Shown here: positions 34,333-43,721 of the stretch, in pieces
How the letters are laid out: every line of letters starts with the position of its first letter
Position numbering within the stretch: position 1 is the stretch's first letter
DNA from: RPQJ01 sp963706755
GTDB lineage: Bacteria > Pseudomonadota > Gammaproteobacteria > Steroidobacterales > Steroidobacteraceae
Direction of reading: 5' to 3'
Assembly: GCA_963706755.1 (NCBI GenBank)
Contig: CAVPNH010000011.1
Span: 1-64,000, forward strand
DNA length: 64,000 nucleotides
The notes under the pieces: generated by a model
The model's input: the letters and a program-made list of their open reading frames with translations, nothing else
Database searches by the model: none
Told to the model about the DNA's origin: nothing
Made by a program: the position numbers and the translations under genes

Positions 34333-34360
34333 GGCGAGCCCCGGGGCTCGCCTTTTTCGT
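34333..34360 (+). terminator. Rho-independent terminator after tRNA-Leu
   Basis: A perfect palindrome ggcgagcccc/ggggctcgcc (34333-34352) is followed by ttttt. It separates the tpiA-secG-tRNA transcript from the nuo operon. Confidence 0.9.
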
Positions 34361-34370
34361 TTCAGTGACC

Positions 34371-34400
34371 TTACGGCGGTGCAGCGGACCCTGCTAAAAT
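34371..34400 (+). promoter_or_regulatory. Possible promoter of the nuo operon
   Basis: TTACGG and TAAAAT are spaced 18 bp apart between the terminator and nuoA, leaving 40 bp to the nuoA start. The -10 match is good and the -35 weak; this is a prediction from position and spacing only. Confidence 0.3.
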
Positions 34401-34440
34401 TCGCGGCTCGTCGGGCCTCATCCCGGAGCCGCCGCGCGAT

Positions 34441-34795
34441 GCCTGCAGAATATCTGCCGATCCTGATATTCCTCGCAGTCGCAGGAGGCCTCGGCCTCGT
34501 GCTGCTGGCGCTGGGGTTCGCGTTCGGGCCGCGCCGGCCGGATCCGCAGAAGCTGTCGCCGTACGAGTGCGGCTTCGAGGCCTTCGAGGACTCGCGCATG
34601 AAGTTCGACGTGCGCTACTACCTCGTCGCAATCCTCTTCATCGTCTTCGACCTCGAGATCGCGTTCCTGTTTCCGTGGGCCGTGGCGCTCGACTCGATCG
34701 GCGTGGTCGGCCTGGCCGCGATGGGCGTGTTCCTGCTGGTGCTCGTGGTCGGCTTCGTCTACGAGTGGAAGAAGGGGGCCCTGGAGTGGGACTAG
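34441..34795 (+). CDS. nuoA: NADH-quinone oxidoreductase subunit A
   Basis: NuoA is a small membrane subunit at the quinone end of complex I. I choose ATG 34441 (118 residues), which starts AEYLPILIFLAVAGGLGLVL, the first of three helices. The family loop DPQKLSPYECGFEAFEDSRM with the conserved Cys is present, followed by VRYYLVAILFIVFDLEIAFLF and a third helix. It opens the 14-gene nuo operon and overlaps nuoB by 10 bp. Confidence 0.97.
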
Positions 34796-35268
34796 AGGCC
34801 TCCGAACTGCCCGAGCGCGGCGTCTTCACCACCACCGTCGACGCGGTCATGAACTGGGCCCGCACGGGCTCGATGTGGCCGATGACCTTCGGGCTGGCCT
34901 GCTGCGCGGTGGAGATGATGCACGCGGGCGCGGCGCGCTACGACCTCGACCGCTTCGGCATCGTGTTCCGGCCGAGTCCGCGCCAGTCCGACGTGATGAT
35001 CGTGGCCGGGACGCTGGTGAACAAGATGGCTCCGGCGCTGCGCAAGGTCTACGACCAGATGCCCGAGCCGCGCTGGGTGATCTCGATGGGCTCCTGCGCG
35101 AACGGGGGCGGCTACTACCACTACTCCTACGCGGTGGTCCGCGGCTGCGACCGGATCGTGCCGGTGGACATCTATGTGCCTGGCTGTCCGCCCACGGCCG
35201 AGGCCCTGCTGTACGGCCTGATACAGCTGCAGAAGAAGATCCACCGCACGCAGACCATCGCCCGCTGA
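34786..35268 (+). CDS. nuoB: NADH-quinone oxidoreductase subunit B
   Basis: NuoB carries cluster N2, the last iron-sulfur centre before quinone. The GTG at 34786, within the end of nuoA, gives 160 residues starting GLEASELPERGVFTTTVDAV. The N2 ligands are visible: the adjacent cysteines in FGLACCAVEMM, the Cys in ISMGSCANGGGYYHYSY, and the Cys in DIYVPGCPPTAEALLYGL. Overlap with nuoA suggests translational coupling. Confidence 0.97.
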   Translation: MGLEASELPERGVFTTTVDAVMNWARTGSMWPMTFGLACCAVEMMHAGAARYDLDRFGIVFRPSPRQSDVMIVAGTLVNKMAPALRKVYDQMPEPRWVISMGSCANGGGYYHYSYAVVRGCDRIVPVDIYVPGCPPTAEALLYGLIQLQKKIHRTQTIAR

Positions 35269-35274
35269 ACCCGC

Positions 35275-35988
35275 ATGAGCCAGTCACTTGAACAGCTGGG
35301 CGAGGCGATCGCGGCCCGATTCGCCGAGAAAGTCTCGCGCGCCACGTCGCGCTGCGGCGAGCTCACGTTCGAAGTGAACGGCGCGGCGCTGCTCGAAGTC
35401 TGCGGCGCGCTGCGCGACGAGCCGGCGTTCCGCTTCGAGCAACTCATCGACGTGGCGGGCGTGGACTATCTGACGCACGGCGCCGGCGAGTGGACCACCG
35501 AGTCCGCGACCTCGAGCGGCTTCAGCCGCGGCCGCATCGCCGCCGAGGGCGCGGCGGCTTCCGCGGGCGACGCGCAAGCGGCCGAGCCGCGGCGCTTCGC
35601 GGTCGTCTATCACCTGCTGTCCGTCACCCACAACCGGCGCGTCCGGCTGCGGGCCTGGTGCGAGCCCGGCGAGCCGCCGATGATCGACTCCGCCGTGGAC
35701 GTCTGGTCGTCGGCGAACTGGTTCGAGCGCGAGGCGTTCGACCTCTACGGGATCATCTTCCGCGGTCACCCGGACCTGCGGCGCATCCTGACCGACTACG
35801 GCTTCGTGGGCCACCCGTTCCGCAAGGACTTCCCGCTCGCCGGCAACGTCGAGGTGCGCTACGACCCGGCGAAGGGGCGGGTCGTCTACGAGCCGGTCAG
35901 CATCGAGCCGCGCACGCTGGTGCCGCGCGTGATCCGCGACGACAACCGCTACGCCGCGGCGCTGAAGGATCCTCCCCGCCATGGCTGA
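35275..35988 (+). CDS. nuoC: NADH-quinone oxidoreductase subunit C
   Basis: NuoC is a peripheral-arm subunit without cofactors, here separate from NuoD (237 residues, ATG 35275). The family core is FEQLIDVAGVDYLTH, then FAVVYHLLSVTHNRRVRLR, the signature SANWFEREAFDLYGIIFRGH and DLRRILTDYGFVGHPFRKDF. Between residues about 66 and 105 there is an insertion rich in Ser, Gly, Ala and Glu (TTESATSSGFSRGRIAAEG), absent from short NuoC proteins. The end overlaps nuoD by 8 bp. Confidence 0.96.
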   Translation: MSQSLEQLGEAIAARFAEKVSRATSRCGELTFEVNGAALLEVCGALRDEPAFRFEQLIDVAGVDYLTHGAGEWTTESATSSGFSRGRIAAEGAAASAGDAQAAEPRRFAVVYHLLSVTHNRRVRLRAWCEPGEPPMIDSAVDVWSSANWFEREAFDLYGIIFRGHPDLRRILTDYGFVGHPFRKDFPLAGNVEVRYDPAKGRVVYEPVSIEPRTLVPRVIRDDNRYAAALKDPPRHG

Positions 35989-37234
35989 GATCCGCAGCTA
36001 CACGATGAACTTCGGCCCGCAGCACCCGGCGGCGCACGGCGTGCTGCGCCTGGTGCTCGAGATGGACGGCGAGGTCGTGCAGAAGGCCGACCCGCACGTC
36101 GGACTCCTGCACCGTGGCACCGAGAAGCTCGCCGAGTCGAAGCCCTTCAACCAGTCGATCGGCTACATGGACCGGCTCGACTACGTCTCGATGATGTGCA
36201 ACGAGCACGCCTACGTGATGGCCATCGAGAAGCTGCTCGGGACGCAGGTGCCGCTCCGGGCGCAGTACATCCGCGTCATGTTCGACGAGATCACGCGCAT
36301 CCTGAACCACCTGATGTGGCTCGGGGCGCACGGGCTCGACATCGGCGCGATGACGATGTTCCTGTACTGCTTCCGCGAGCGCGAAGACCTCATGGACTGC
36401 TACGAGGCAGTCTCGGGCACGCGCATGCACGCGACCTACTACCGGCCGGGCGGCGTGTATCGGGACCTGCCGGACTCCATGCCGCGCTACCAGGCGTCGC
36501 GCTGGAAATCACAGAAGGAAGTGGACCGCCTGAACGAGAAGCGCTCGGGCACCATGCTCGACTTCATCGATGACTTCACGCGCCGCTTCCCGGCCTGCGT
36601 GGACGAGTACGAGACGCTGCTCACCGACAACCGCATCTGGAAGCAGCGCACCGTGAACATCGGGGTGGTGACGCCGGAGCGCGCGCTCAACCTCGGCTTC
36701 ACCGGCCCCATGCTGCGTGGCTCAGGTCTCGCGTGGGACCTGCGCAAGAAACAGCCGTACGAAGTGTACGGGTCGATGGATTTCGACATCCCGGTGGGCG
36801 TGAACGGCGATTGCTACGACCGCTACCTGGTGCGGGTCGAGGAGATGCGCCAGTCGAACCGCATCGTCAAGCAATGCGTGGACTGGCTCGCGAAGAACCC
36901 GGGTCCGGTCATGGCGGCCGACCACAAGGTCGCGCCGCCGACGCGCGAGGAGATGAAGGGCGACATGGAATCGCTCATCCATCACTTCAAGCTCTTCACC
37001 GAGGGTTACTGCGTGCCGGCCGGCGAGTCCTACGCGGCGGTCGAGGCGCCGAAGGGCGAATTCGGCATCTACCTCCTCTCCGACGGCGCAAACAAGCCGT
37101 ACCGGCTCAAGTGCCGGGCGCCGGGCTTCCCGCACCTCGCGGCGCTCGAGGAGATGGTCACCGGCCACATGCTGGCCGACGTGGTCGCCGTGATCGGCAC
37201 GGCAGACATCGTGTTCGGGGAGATCGACCGGTGA
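35981..37234 (+). CDS. nuoD: NADH-quinone oxidoreductase subunit D
   Basis: NuoD (417 residues) forms the quinone pocket with NuoB. It has the 49-kDa subunit hallmarks: MNFGPQHPAAHGVLRLVLEM, DPHVGLLHRGTEKLAE, YMDRLDYVSMMCNEHAY, the RVMFDEITRILNHLMWLG block and the C-terminal CRAPGFPHLAALEEM and VIGTADIVFGEIDR. The frame is intact. It overlaps nuoC and nuoE at both ends. Confidence 0.98.
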   Translation: MAEIRSYTMNFGPQHPAAHGVLRLVLEMDGEVVQKADPHVGLLHRGTEKLAESKPFNQSIGYMDRLDYVSMMCNEHAYVMAIEKLLGTQVPLRAQYIRVMFDEITRILNHLMWLGAHGLDIGAMTMFLYCFREREDLMDCYEAVSGTRMHATYYRPGGVYRDLPDSMPRYQASRWKSQKEVDRLNEKRSGTMLDFIDDFTRRFPACVDEYETLLTDNRIWKQRTVNIGVVTPERALNLGFTGPMLRGSGLAWDLRKKQPYEVYGSMDFDIPVGVNGDCYDRYLVRVEEMRQSNRIVKQCVDWLAKNPGPVMAADHKVAPPTREEMKGDMESLIHHFKLFTEGYCVPAGESYAAVEAPKGEFGIYLLSDGANKPYRLKCRAPGFPHLAALEEMVTGHMLADVVAVIGTADIVFGEIDR

Positions 37235-37737
37235 GCGAAACCACGCCCGCAACCGCAGGCGGAGTGCTGTCGAAGCACGTGCGCGACGAAATCGACCACT
37301 GGGTGGCGAAGTTCCCGCCGGAGCGCCGCCGTTCCGCGGTCATCTCGGCGCTGCACGCCGTGCAGCACGAGCACGGCTATCTCACGCAGGAAACCATGGA
37401 CGCGGTCGCGGCCTACCTCGGGCTGCCGCCGATCCAGGTCTACGAAGTCGCGAGCTTCTACTCGATGTTCGAGACGAAGCCCTGCGGCCGGCACCACATC
37501 TCGGTGTGCACGAACATCTCCTGCATGCTGCGCGGCGGCGAGGAGATCCTCGCCCACGTCGAGAAGCGCCTCGGCATCAAGGTGGGTGAGAGCACGCCGG
37601 ACGGCCGCTTCTTCCTCAAGAAGGAGGAGGAGTGCCTCGCGGCCTGCAACTGCGCGCCGATGATGATGGTGGACCACGTGTATTACGAGAACCTGACGCC
37701 GGAGACGGTGGACAGGATCCTGGACGAGCACAAGTGA
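37231..37737 (+). CDS. nuoE: NADH-quinone oxidoreductase subunit E
   Basis: NuoE holds the N1a [2Fe-2S] cluster of the NADH-input module. The GTG at 37231 overlaps the nuoD stop and gives 168 residues. The thioredoxin-like domain contains the ligand set: Cys in SVCTNISCMLRGG (two) and in EECLAACNCAPMMMV (two). The N-terminal helices (LTQETMDAVAAYLGLPPIQVY and VASFYSMF) are typical. Confidence 0.97.
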   Translation: MSETTPATAGGVLSKHVRDEIDHWVAKFPPERRRSAVISALHAVQHEHGYLTQETMDAVAAYLGLPPIQVYEVASFYSMFETKPCGRHHISVCTNISCMLRGGEEILAHVEKRLGIKVGESTPDGRFFLKKEEECLAACNCAPMMMVDHVYYENLTPETVDRILDEHK

Positions 37738-37748
37738 GGAGTCGCCCC

Positions 37749-39058
37749 GTGACCGACTGGAGCGACCGCCTGAACCTGGTGTGCTTCGAGCCGCTCAAGC
37801 ACGAGCGGCCGTGGGAGCTCGCCACCTACGTGAAGATCGGCGGCTACGACGCGTGGCGGAAGATCCTCGCCGAGAAGACAGCCGCGCGAGCAGGTGATCG
37901 AGTCGGTGAAGGCCTCGGGCCTGCGCGGCCGCGGCGGCGCGGGCTTCCCGACCGGCCTCAAGTGGTCGTTCATGCCACGCAACGCGCCGATCCAGAAATA
38001 CGTGGTCTGCAACTCCGACGAGAGCGAGCCCGGCACCTGCCACGACCGCGACATCCTGCGCTACAACCCGCACGCGCTCATCGAGGGCATGGCCATCGCC
38101 GGCTACGCGATGGGCGCGACCGTCGGTTACAACTACATGCGCGGCGAATTCATGGCCGAGCCGATCCCGCGCTTCGAGGCGGCGCTCAAGGAAGCCTATG
38201 CGGCGGGGCTCCTCGGCAGGAACATGCTGGGCTCGGGCGTCGACTTCGACCTGCACACCTTCATTGGCGCCGGCGCCTACATCTGCGGCGAGGAGACGGC
38301 GCTGCTGGAGTCGCTCGAAGGCAAGCAGGGTAAGCCGCGCTTCAAGCCGCCGTTCCCGGCGAACTTCGGCCTGTATGGCAAGCCCACGACGATCAACAAC
38401 GCGCAGAGCTTCGCCTCGGTGCCGACCATCCTGCGCAAGGGTCCGGAGTGGTTCGCGGGGCTGGGCCCGCAGAATTCGGGCGGCACGGTCATCTTCTCGG
38501 TTTCGGGCCATGTCGAGAAACCGGGCAACTACGAGCTGCCACTCGGCGTTCCGTTCAAGGACCTGCTCGCAATCGCGGGCGGGGTGCAGCGGCGGTCGCA
38601 AGCTCAAGGCCGTGATCCCGGGTGGCTCTTCGGTGCCGGTGGTGCCGGGCGAGGTCATGCTCGGCGCCAACATGGACTACGACTCACTCAAGAAGGCGGG
38701 TTCGGCGATCGGGTCGGCCGCCGTGATCGTCATGGACGAGACGACCTGCATGGTGCGGGTGCTCGAGCGCCTCTCGCGCTTCTACCACATGGAATCCTGC
38801 GGCCAGTGCACGCCCTGTCGCGAAGGCACGGGCTGGTTGAACCGTACGCTCAAGCGGATCGTGGCGGGGCAGGGCCGGCGAGAGGACGTGGACATGCTGG
38901 TCAGCGTGGCCAACAACATCGAGGGCCACACGATCTGTGCGCTCGGCGACGCGGCGGCGTGGCCGGTGCAGAGTTTCGTCAGGCACTTCCGGCACGAGTT
39001 CGAGCACTTCATCGAGCACGGCCACAGCATCGTGGATGCACGTGGACGTGCGGCGTGA
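37749..39058 (+). CDS. nuoF: NADH-quinone oxidoreductase subunit F, two frameshifts
   Basis: NuoF binds NADH, FMN and cluster N3. GTG 37749 starts the first 45 codons; an extra base near 37885 shifts to the frame with GLRGRGGAGFPTGLKWSFMP (NADH/FMN glycine loop), VVCNSDESEPGTCHDRDILR and GAGAYICGEETALLES. A second extra base near 38600 shifts to the last part, with LKAVIPGGSSVPVVPGE and the N3 ligands ESCGQCTPCREG and the Cys of TICALGD. Stop at 39058. It is the only broken gene in the nuo operon; essential motifs are all present, so errors are likely. Confidence 0.95.
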
Positions 39059-39062
39059 CGGC

Positions 39063-41246
39063 ATGAGCGAAGACCTGGTCAACATCGAAATCGACGGCGT
39101 ACCGGTCAAGGCGCGCAAGGGCGCCATGATCATCCACGCGACGGACGCGCAGCGCGCGTACGTGCCGCGTTTCTGCTACCACGACAAGCTGTCGGTCGCG
39201 GCCAACTGCCGCATGTGCCTGGTCGAGGTCGAGAAGGCGCCGAAGCCGCTTCCGGCCTGCGCCACGCCGGTGGCGGAGGGCATGAAGGTCTTCACGAAGT
39301 CGCCGCGGGCCATCGCCGCGCAGAAGGCGACGATGGAATTCCTGCTGATCAACCACCCGCTCGACTGCCCGATCTGCGACCAGGGCGGGGAGTGCGAGCT
39401 GCAGGACCTCGCGATGGGCTACGGCCGCGACGTGTCGCGCTACTCCGATCGCAAGCGCGTCGTGAAGGACCGCAGCATCGGGCCGCTGGTGTCCACCGAC
39501 ATGACGCGGTGCATCCACTGCACGCGTTGCGTCCGCTTCGGCGAGGAGATCGCGGGGCTGCAGGAACTGGGCACCATCGGGCGCGGCGAGTACACGCAGA
39601 TCTCGACCTGGATCGAGAAGAGCGTGGACCACGAGCTCTCGGGCAACATCATCGACCTCTGCCCGGTCGGTGCGCTGAACAACAAGCCATACCGTTACCG
39701 GGCGCGGGCCTGGGAGATGACGCAGCATCCGCTCGTGTCGCCGCACGACTGCACCGGCACGAACCTGAGCGGCCACGTGCTGCGCGGCCGGCTGATGCGC
39801 GTCGTGCCGCGCGACAACGAGGAAATCAACGAGAGCTGGATCGCGGACCGTGACCGCTTCAGCTGCGAAGGCCTGTACACAGACGACCGGGCCACCAGGC
39901 CCATGGTCAAGGAAGGCGGCCAGTGGCGCGAGGTCGACTGGGAGACCGCGCTCGAGGCCGCGGCCCGGGGCCTGCAGAAGGTCGTGCGGGAGTCGGGCGC
40001 CGGTCAGGTTGGGTTCCTGGTGTCGCCGGGCGCCACGGTCGAGGAAGCGTACCTCGCCGCGCGCACGGCGCGCGGCCTCGGCAGCGGCAACGTGGACCAT
40101 CGCCTGCGGCGCATCGATTTCCGGGACCAGGCCGGCGACGCCGCCGCGCCGACACTCGGCTGCGGCATCGCCGAGCTCGAGCGGGCCACCGCGGTGCTCA
40201 TCGTGGGCTCGAACCTGCGCATGGAGGTGCCGATCATCGCGCACCGGATCCGCAAGGGCGCGGTGAAGCACGGGACGCAGGTTGCGCTGGTCAGTCCGCG
40301 GCCGCAGGAACTCCTGTTTCCGGTTGCAGCGGAACTCACGAGCAACGGCCTCGGGATGGCCCAGCACCTCGCCGCGGTGCTGCTCGCCGCACTCGCGGGG
40401 TCGGGCAGGCCGGTTCCACAGGACCTCGTGCCGGCGCTCGAAGGCGTCGTGCCAATGGCCGATCACCTGCGGGTCGCGAAGCTGCTCGCGGGCGAGGGGC
40501 TGCGCGTGATCCTGCTCGGTGGAGTCGCGGAGCGGCACGCCGCATATTCGGAGATTCGCGCGCTCGCACGCGCGCTGGCCGCGGCCACGGGCGCCGTGGT
40601 CGGCTTCCTGCCGGACGGCGGCAACGCCGTGGGCGCCGCGCTGGCAGGCGCCACGCCTCACCGTGGTGCTGCTGGACGGCCTGCGGTCGAGGCGGGCCTT
40701 CCGGCGCTCGAGATGCTGAACGCGCGCCTGCGCGGCTACGTGCTCGTGGGCGGCATCGAGTCCGCCGACCTTGCGCCTTCGCCATCGGCGGAATCGGCGC
40801 TGCAGTCGGCCGAGTGCGTGGTGGCGCTGACGCCCTACGCGGGACCCGAGCAGCTCGCGAACTCGACCGTCATCCTGCCGGTGGCGGCGTTCGCCGAGAC
40901 CTCCGGGACCTGGGTCAACGTCGAAGGCCGCTGGCAGAGCGTTCCGGGCGCGGCGCGGCCGCCGGGCGAGGCGCGGCCCGCCTGGAAGGTCCTGCGCGTC
41001 CTGGGGAATCTCCTGGGCCTCCCGGGGTTCGACTACGTGAGTTCCGAGGAGGTCCGCGACGAGTTGCTCCGCGACCTCGGCGGGGCGGGGGTGAGCCCGG
41101 CGACATCGTTCGTACCGGGCCGGCTCACGGCCGTCGATTCGACCCGCGAGGTGAGCATCTACGCCGTAGATCCGATCGTGCGCCGCTCGCGACCGCTGCA
41201 GGAGACACGTGACGGGCGCGCCGACGCGCAGGGTAGTGGGCGATGA
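39063..41246 (+). CDS. nuoG: NADH-quinone oxidoreductase subunit G
   Basis: NuoG (727 residues, ATG 39063) carries several iron-sulfur clusters. In order: the N1b ferredoxin region (FCYHDKLSVAANCRMCLVEV), the His-ligated N5 site (NHPLDCPICDQGGECELQD), the N4 site (TRCIHCTRCVRF with LCPVGAL), then a molybdopterin-oxidoreductase-like domain from about residue 220. Between about residues 535 and 560 (ATPHRGAAGRPAVEAGLPAL) the match to relatives is weaker, which may hide a pair of compensating indels. The end overlaps nuoH (ATGA). Confidence 0.96.
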   Translation: MSEDLVNIEIDGVPVKARKGAMIIHATDAQRAYVPRFCYHDKLSVAANCRMCLVEVEKAPKPLPACATPVAEGMKVFTKSPRAIAAQKATMEFLLINHPLDCPICDQGGECELQDLAMGYGRDVSRYSDRKRVVKDRSIGPLVSTDMTRCIHCTRCVRFGEEIAGLQELGTIGRGEYTQISTWIEKSVDHELSGNIIDLCPVGALNNKPYRYRARAWEMTQHPLVSPHDCTGTNLSGHVLRGRLMRVVPRDNEEINESWIADRDRFSCEGLYTDDRATRPMVKEGGQWREVDWETALEAAARGLQKVVRESGAGQVGFLVSPGATVEEAYLAARTARGLGSGNVDHRLRRIDFRDQAGDAAAPTLGCGIAELERATAVLIVGSNLRMEVPIIAHRIRKGAVKHGTQVALVSPRPQELLFPVAAELTSNGLGMAQHLAAVLLAALAGSGRPVPQDLVPALEGVVPMADHLRVAKLLAGEGLRVILLGGVAERHAAYSEIRALARALAAATGAVVGFLPDGGNAVGAALAGATPHRGAAGRPAVEAGLPALEMLNARLRGYVLVGGIESADLAPSPSAESALQSAECVVALTPYAGPEQLANSTVILPVAAFAETSGTWVNVEGRWQSVPGAARPPGEARPAWKVLRVLGNLLGLPGFDYVSSEEVRDELLRDLGGAGVSPATSFVPGRLTAVDSTREVSIYAVDPIVRRSRPLQETRDGRADAQGSGR

Positions 41247-42304
41247 TGGACTTCGCCGCCGCCACCTGGCAGTCGTGGCCGGACTGGCTCCGGGTCACGC
41301 TGGTTGCGCTGGGCCAGATCCTCGCGGTCACGATCGTGGTGATCCTGTGCGTCGCCTACCTCACGCTCGCCGAGCGCAAGGTCATCGGCTACATGCAGGT
41401 CCGCATCGGCCCGAACCGCGTGGGCCCGATGGGGCTGCTGCAGCCCTTCGCAGACGTGCTGAAGCTGCTCATCAAGGAAGTGATCGTGCCGGCGCGATCG
41501 AACCGCTTCCTGTTCGTCGTCGCGCCGCTGCTCGCGCTCACGCCGGCCTTCGCCGCGTGGGCCGTGATCTCGCTGTGGCCGGGGTTCGCGATCGCCGACG
41601 TGGATGCGGGCGTGCTCTACGTGCTCGCGCTCGCGGGCTTCGGCGCCTACGGCATCATCCTCGCCGGCTGGGCCACCAATTCCAAGTACGCCTTTCTCGG
41701 CGCGATGCGCTCGGCTGCGCAGATCGTGGCCTACGAGATCGCGATGGGCTTCGCGCTGGTGGGCGTGGTGATGGCGGCGGGCACGCTGAACATCGGAAAG
41801 ATCGTGAGCCACCAGGCGGGCGGGCCGCTCTCCTGGAACCTCGTCTGGCTCTTCCCGCTCTTCGTCGTGTACTTCATCTCCGGCGTGGCTGAGACCAACC
41901 GCGCACCCTTCGACGTGGCCGAAGGCGAGTCGGAAATCGTCGCCGGTTTCCACGTCGAGTATTCGGGCATGGCGTTCGCGCTGTTCTTCCTCGCCGAATA
42001 CGCGAACATGATCATGATCGCGACGCTGACCGCGACCTTCTTCTGCGGCGGCTGGCTGTCGCCGTTCGAGGGGTATCCGCTCGTCGGCGACGTCGCGTTC
42101 CTCGCGCGCCCGGGCCTCCACTGGCTGGTGCTCAAGGCGTGCTTCTTCCTGTTCTGCTTCCTGTGGTTCCGCGCCACGTTCCCGCGCTACCGCTACGACC
42201 AGATCATGCGGCTCGGGTGGAAGGTGTTCATTCCGGTGACGCTGGTCTGGCTCTGCGTCGAGTCGGCCCTCTGGTACTACAGAGTCGGTCCGTGGGCAGC
42301 ATGA
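41243..42304 (+). CDS. nuoH: NADH-quinone oxidoreductase subunit H
   Basis: NuoH (353 residues) is the membrane subunit lining the quinone channel. It shows about eight helices and the family signatures TLAERKVIGYMQVRIGPNRV, GLLQPFADVLKLLIKE, YEIAMGFALVGVV, AETNRAPFDVAEGESEIVAG and FHVEYSGMAFALFFLAEYAN. The start codon overlaps the nuoG stop, and its stop overlaps the nuoI start. Confidence 0.98.
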   Translation: MMDFAAATWQSWPDWLRVTLVALGQILAVTIVVILCVAYLTLAERKVIGYMQVRIGPNRVGPMGLLQPFADVLKLLIKEVIVPARSNRFLFVVAPLLALTPAFAAWAVISLWPGFAIADVDAGVLYVLALAGFGAYGIILAGWATNSKYAFLGAMRSAAQIVAYEIAMGFALVGVVMAAGTLNIGKIVSHQAGGPLSWNLVWLFPLFVVYFISGVAETNRAPFDVAEGESEIVAGFHVEYSGMAFALFFLAEYANMIMIATLTATFFCGGWLSPFEGYPLVGDVAFLARPGLHWLVLKACFFLFCFLWFRATFPRYRYDQIMRLGWKVFIPVTLVWLCVESALWYYRVGPWAA

Positions 42305-42798
42305 GGCGGGCAACGGCGATGCGCAGCGTCATCAAGACATTCTTCCTGTGGGAACTGCTCCAGGGCCTGGGCGTGACGCTGCGGGCGTTCTTCGCGCCCA
42401 AGATCACCATCCAGTACCCGGAGGAGAAGACGCCGCAGTCGCCGCGCTTCCGCGGCCTGCACGCGCTGCGCCGCTATCCGAATGGCCAGGAGCGCTGCAT
42501 CGCCTGCAAGCTCTGCGAGGCGACCTGCCCGGCGGCCGCGATCACCATCGAGTCCGACGTGAGCGCCGACGGCACGCGCCGCACGACGCGCTACGACATC
42601 GACCTCTTCAAATGCATCTACTGCGGTTTCTGCGAGGAAGCGTGCCCCGTGGACGCGATCGTCGAGACGCGGCTGCACGAGTACCACATGGAACACCGCG
42701 GCGAGAACATCATGACCAAGGACAAGCTGCTCGCCGTGGGCGGGCGGTATGAAGCCATGATCGCCGCAGACAAGGCGGCCGACGCCCGCTACCGCTGA
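42301..42798 (+). CDS. nuoI: NADH-quinone oxidoreductase subunit I
   Basis: NuoI links N5/N6a/N6b electron flow to N2. From ATG 42301 it has 165 residues; ATG 42319 (MRSVIKTFFLWELLQGL) is an alternative that fits E. coli length. Two ferredoxin motifs are intact: CIACKLCEATCP and CIYCGFCEEACP. The C-terminus reads YHMEHRGENIMTKDKLLAVG, a family signature. Confidence 0.97.
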   Translation: MRRATAMRSVIKTFFLWELLQGLGVTLRAFFAPKITIQYPEEKTPQSPRFRGLHALRRYPNGQERCIACKLCEATCPAAAITIESDVSADGTRRTTRYDIDLFKCIYCGFCEEACPVDAIVETRLHEYHMEHRGENIMTKDKLLAVGGRYEAMIAADKAADARYR

Positions 42799-42813
42799 AC
42801 GAGCAGCCACCAG

Positions 42814-43416
42814 ATGATCGTCAACTTCCTGTTCTACGTCTTCGGCGCGGTCCTGGTCGGATCCGCGCTCGGCGTCATCACGGCCCGCAATCCCGTGCAT
42901 TGCGCGCTGTTCCTGGTGCTTGCGTTCCTGAACAGTGCCGTGATCTGGCTGCTGCTCGGGGCCGAGTTCCTGGCGATCACGCTGGTGGTGGTCTACGTGG
43001 GCGCGGTGATGGTGCTGTGGCTGTTCGTCGTCATGATGATGGACGTCGACGTCGAGAAGCTGCGCCAGGGCTTCACGCGCTATGCACCGCTCGGCGCGCT
43101 GGTGGCGCTGGTCGTGGTGGCGCAGATCGGCACGGTCGTATGGGTCCGCCGGCTCGGCCTCGTGAACGCGCCCGCGTCGGCCGCCCGCCCCGAGGGGTAC
43201 TCGAACACGGCGGAGCTGGGGCACCTGCTGTACACGCAGTACCTCTATCCGTTCGAGGTGGCCGCGGTGATCCTGCTGGTGGCGATCGTGGCCGCCATCA
43301 CCCTCACCATGAGAAAGCGTCCGGGCCAGAGGCTCCAGGACGTGGCGAAACAGGTGGCGGTCCTCGCGAAAGACCGCATACGGATCGTGAAGATGGACGC
43401 GGAGGACGGGCAATGA
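42814..43416 (+). CDS. nuoJ: NADH-quinone oxidoreductase subunit J
   Basis: NuoJ (200 residues) is a five-helix membrane subunit. The family start NFLFYVFGAVLVGSALGVIT, the helix LALFLV-type block HCALFLVLAFLNSAVIWLLL and the conserved EFLAITLVVVYVGAVMVLWL segment with its pi-bulge region are visible. The C-terminus is soluble and basic. It overlaps nuoK by 4 bp. Confidence 0.96.
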   Translation: MIVNFLFYVFGAVLVGSALGVITARNPVHCALFLVLAFLNSAVIWLLLGAEFLAITLVVVYVGAVMVLWLFVVMMMDVDVEKLRQGFTRYAPLGALVALVVVAQIGTVVWVRRLGLVNAPASAARPEGYSNTAELGHLLYTQYLYPFEVAAVILLVAIVAAITLTMRKRPGQRLQDVAKQVAVLAKDRIRIVKMDAEDGQ

Positions 43417-43718
43417 TTCCGCTGCAGAACGTGCTGCTGCTCTCCGGCATCCTCTTCAGCCTGAGCGTGGCCGGCATCTTCATCAACCGCAAGAACGTGC
43501 TGCTGCTGCTCATGTGCATCGAGCTCATGCTGCTCGCGGTCAACTTCAACTTCATCGCCTTCTCGCAGTACCTCGGGGACCTCGCGGGACAGGTGTTCGT
43601 GTTCTTCATCCTGACGGTGGCCGCGGCAGAGTCGGCCATCGGGCTCGCGATCCTGGTCGTGCTGTTCCGCGACCGGCGCAGCATCAACGTCGAAGACCTC
43701 GACGCCATGAAGGGCTGA
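43413..43718 (+). CDS. nuoK: NADH-quinone oxidoreductase subunit K
   Basis: NuoK (101 residues) is the small antiporter-related subunit. Three helices are seen; the conserved glutamates for proton transfer are in LLLMCIELMLLAVNFNFIAF and in VAAAESAIGLAILVVLF. The start is within the end of nuoJ. Confidence 0.97.
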   Translation: MIPLQNVLLLSGILFSLSVAGIFINRKNVLLLLMCIELMLLAVNFNFIAFSQYLGDLAGQVFVFFILTVAAAESAIGLAILVVLFRDRRSINVEDLDAMKG

Positions 43719-43721
43719 GCC

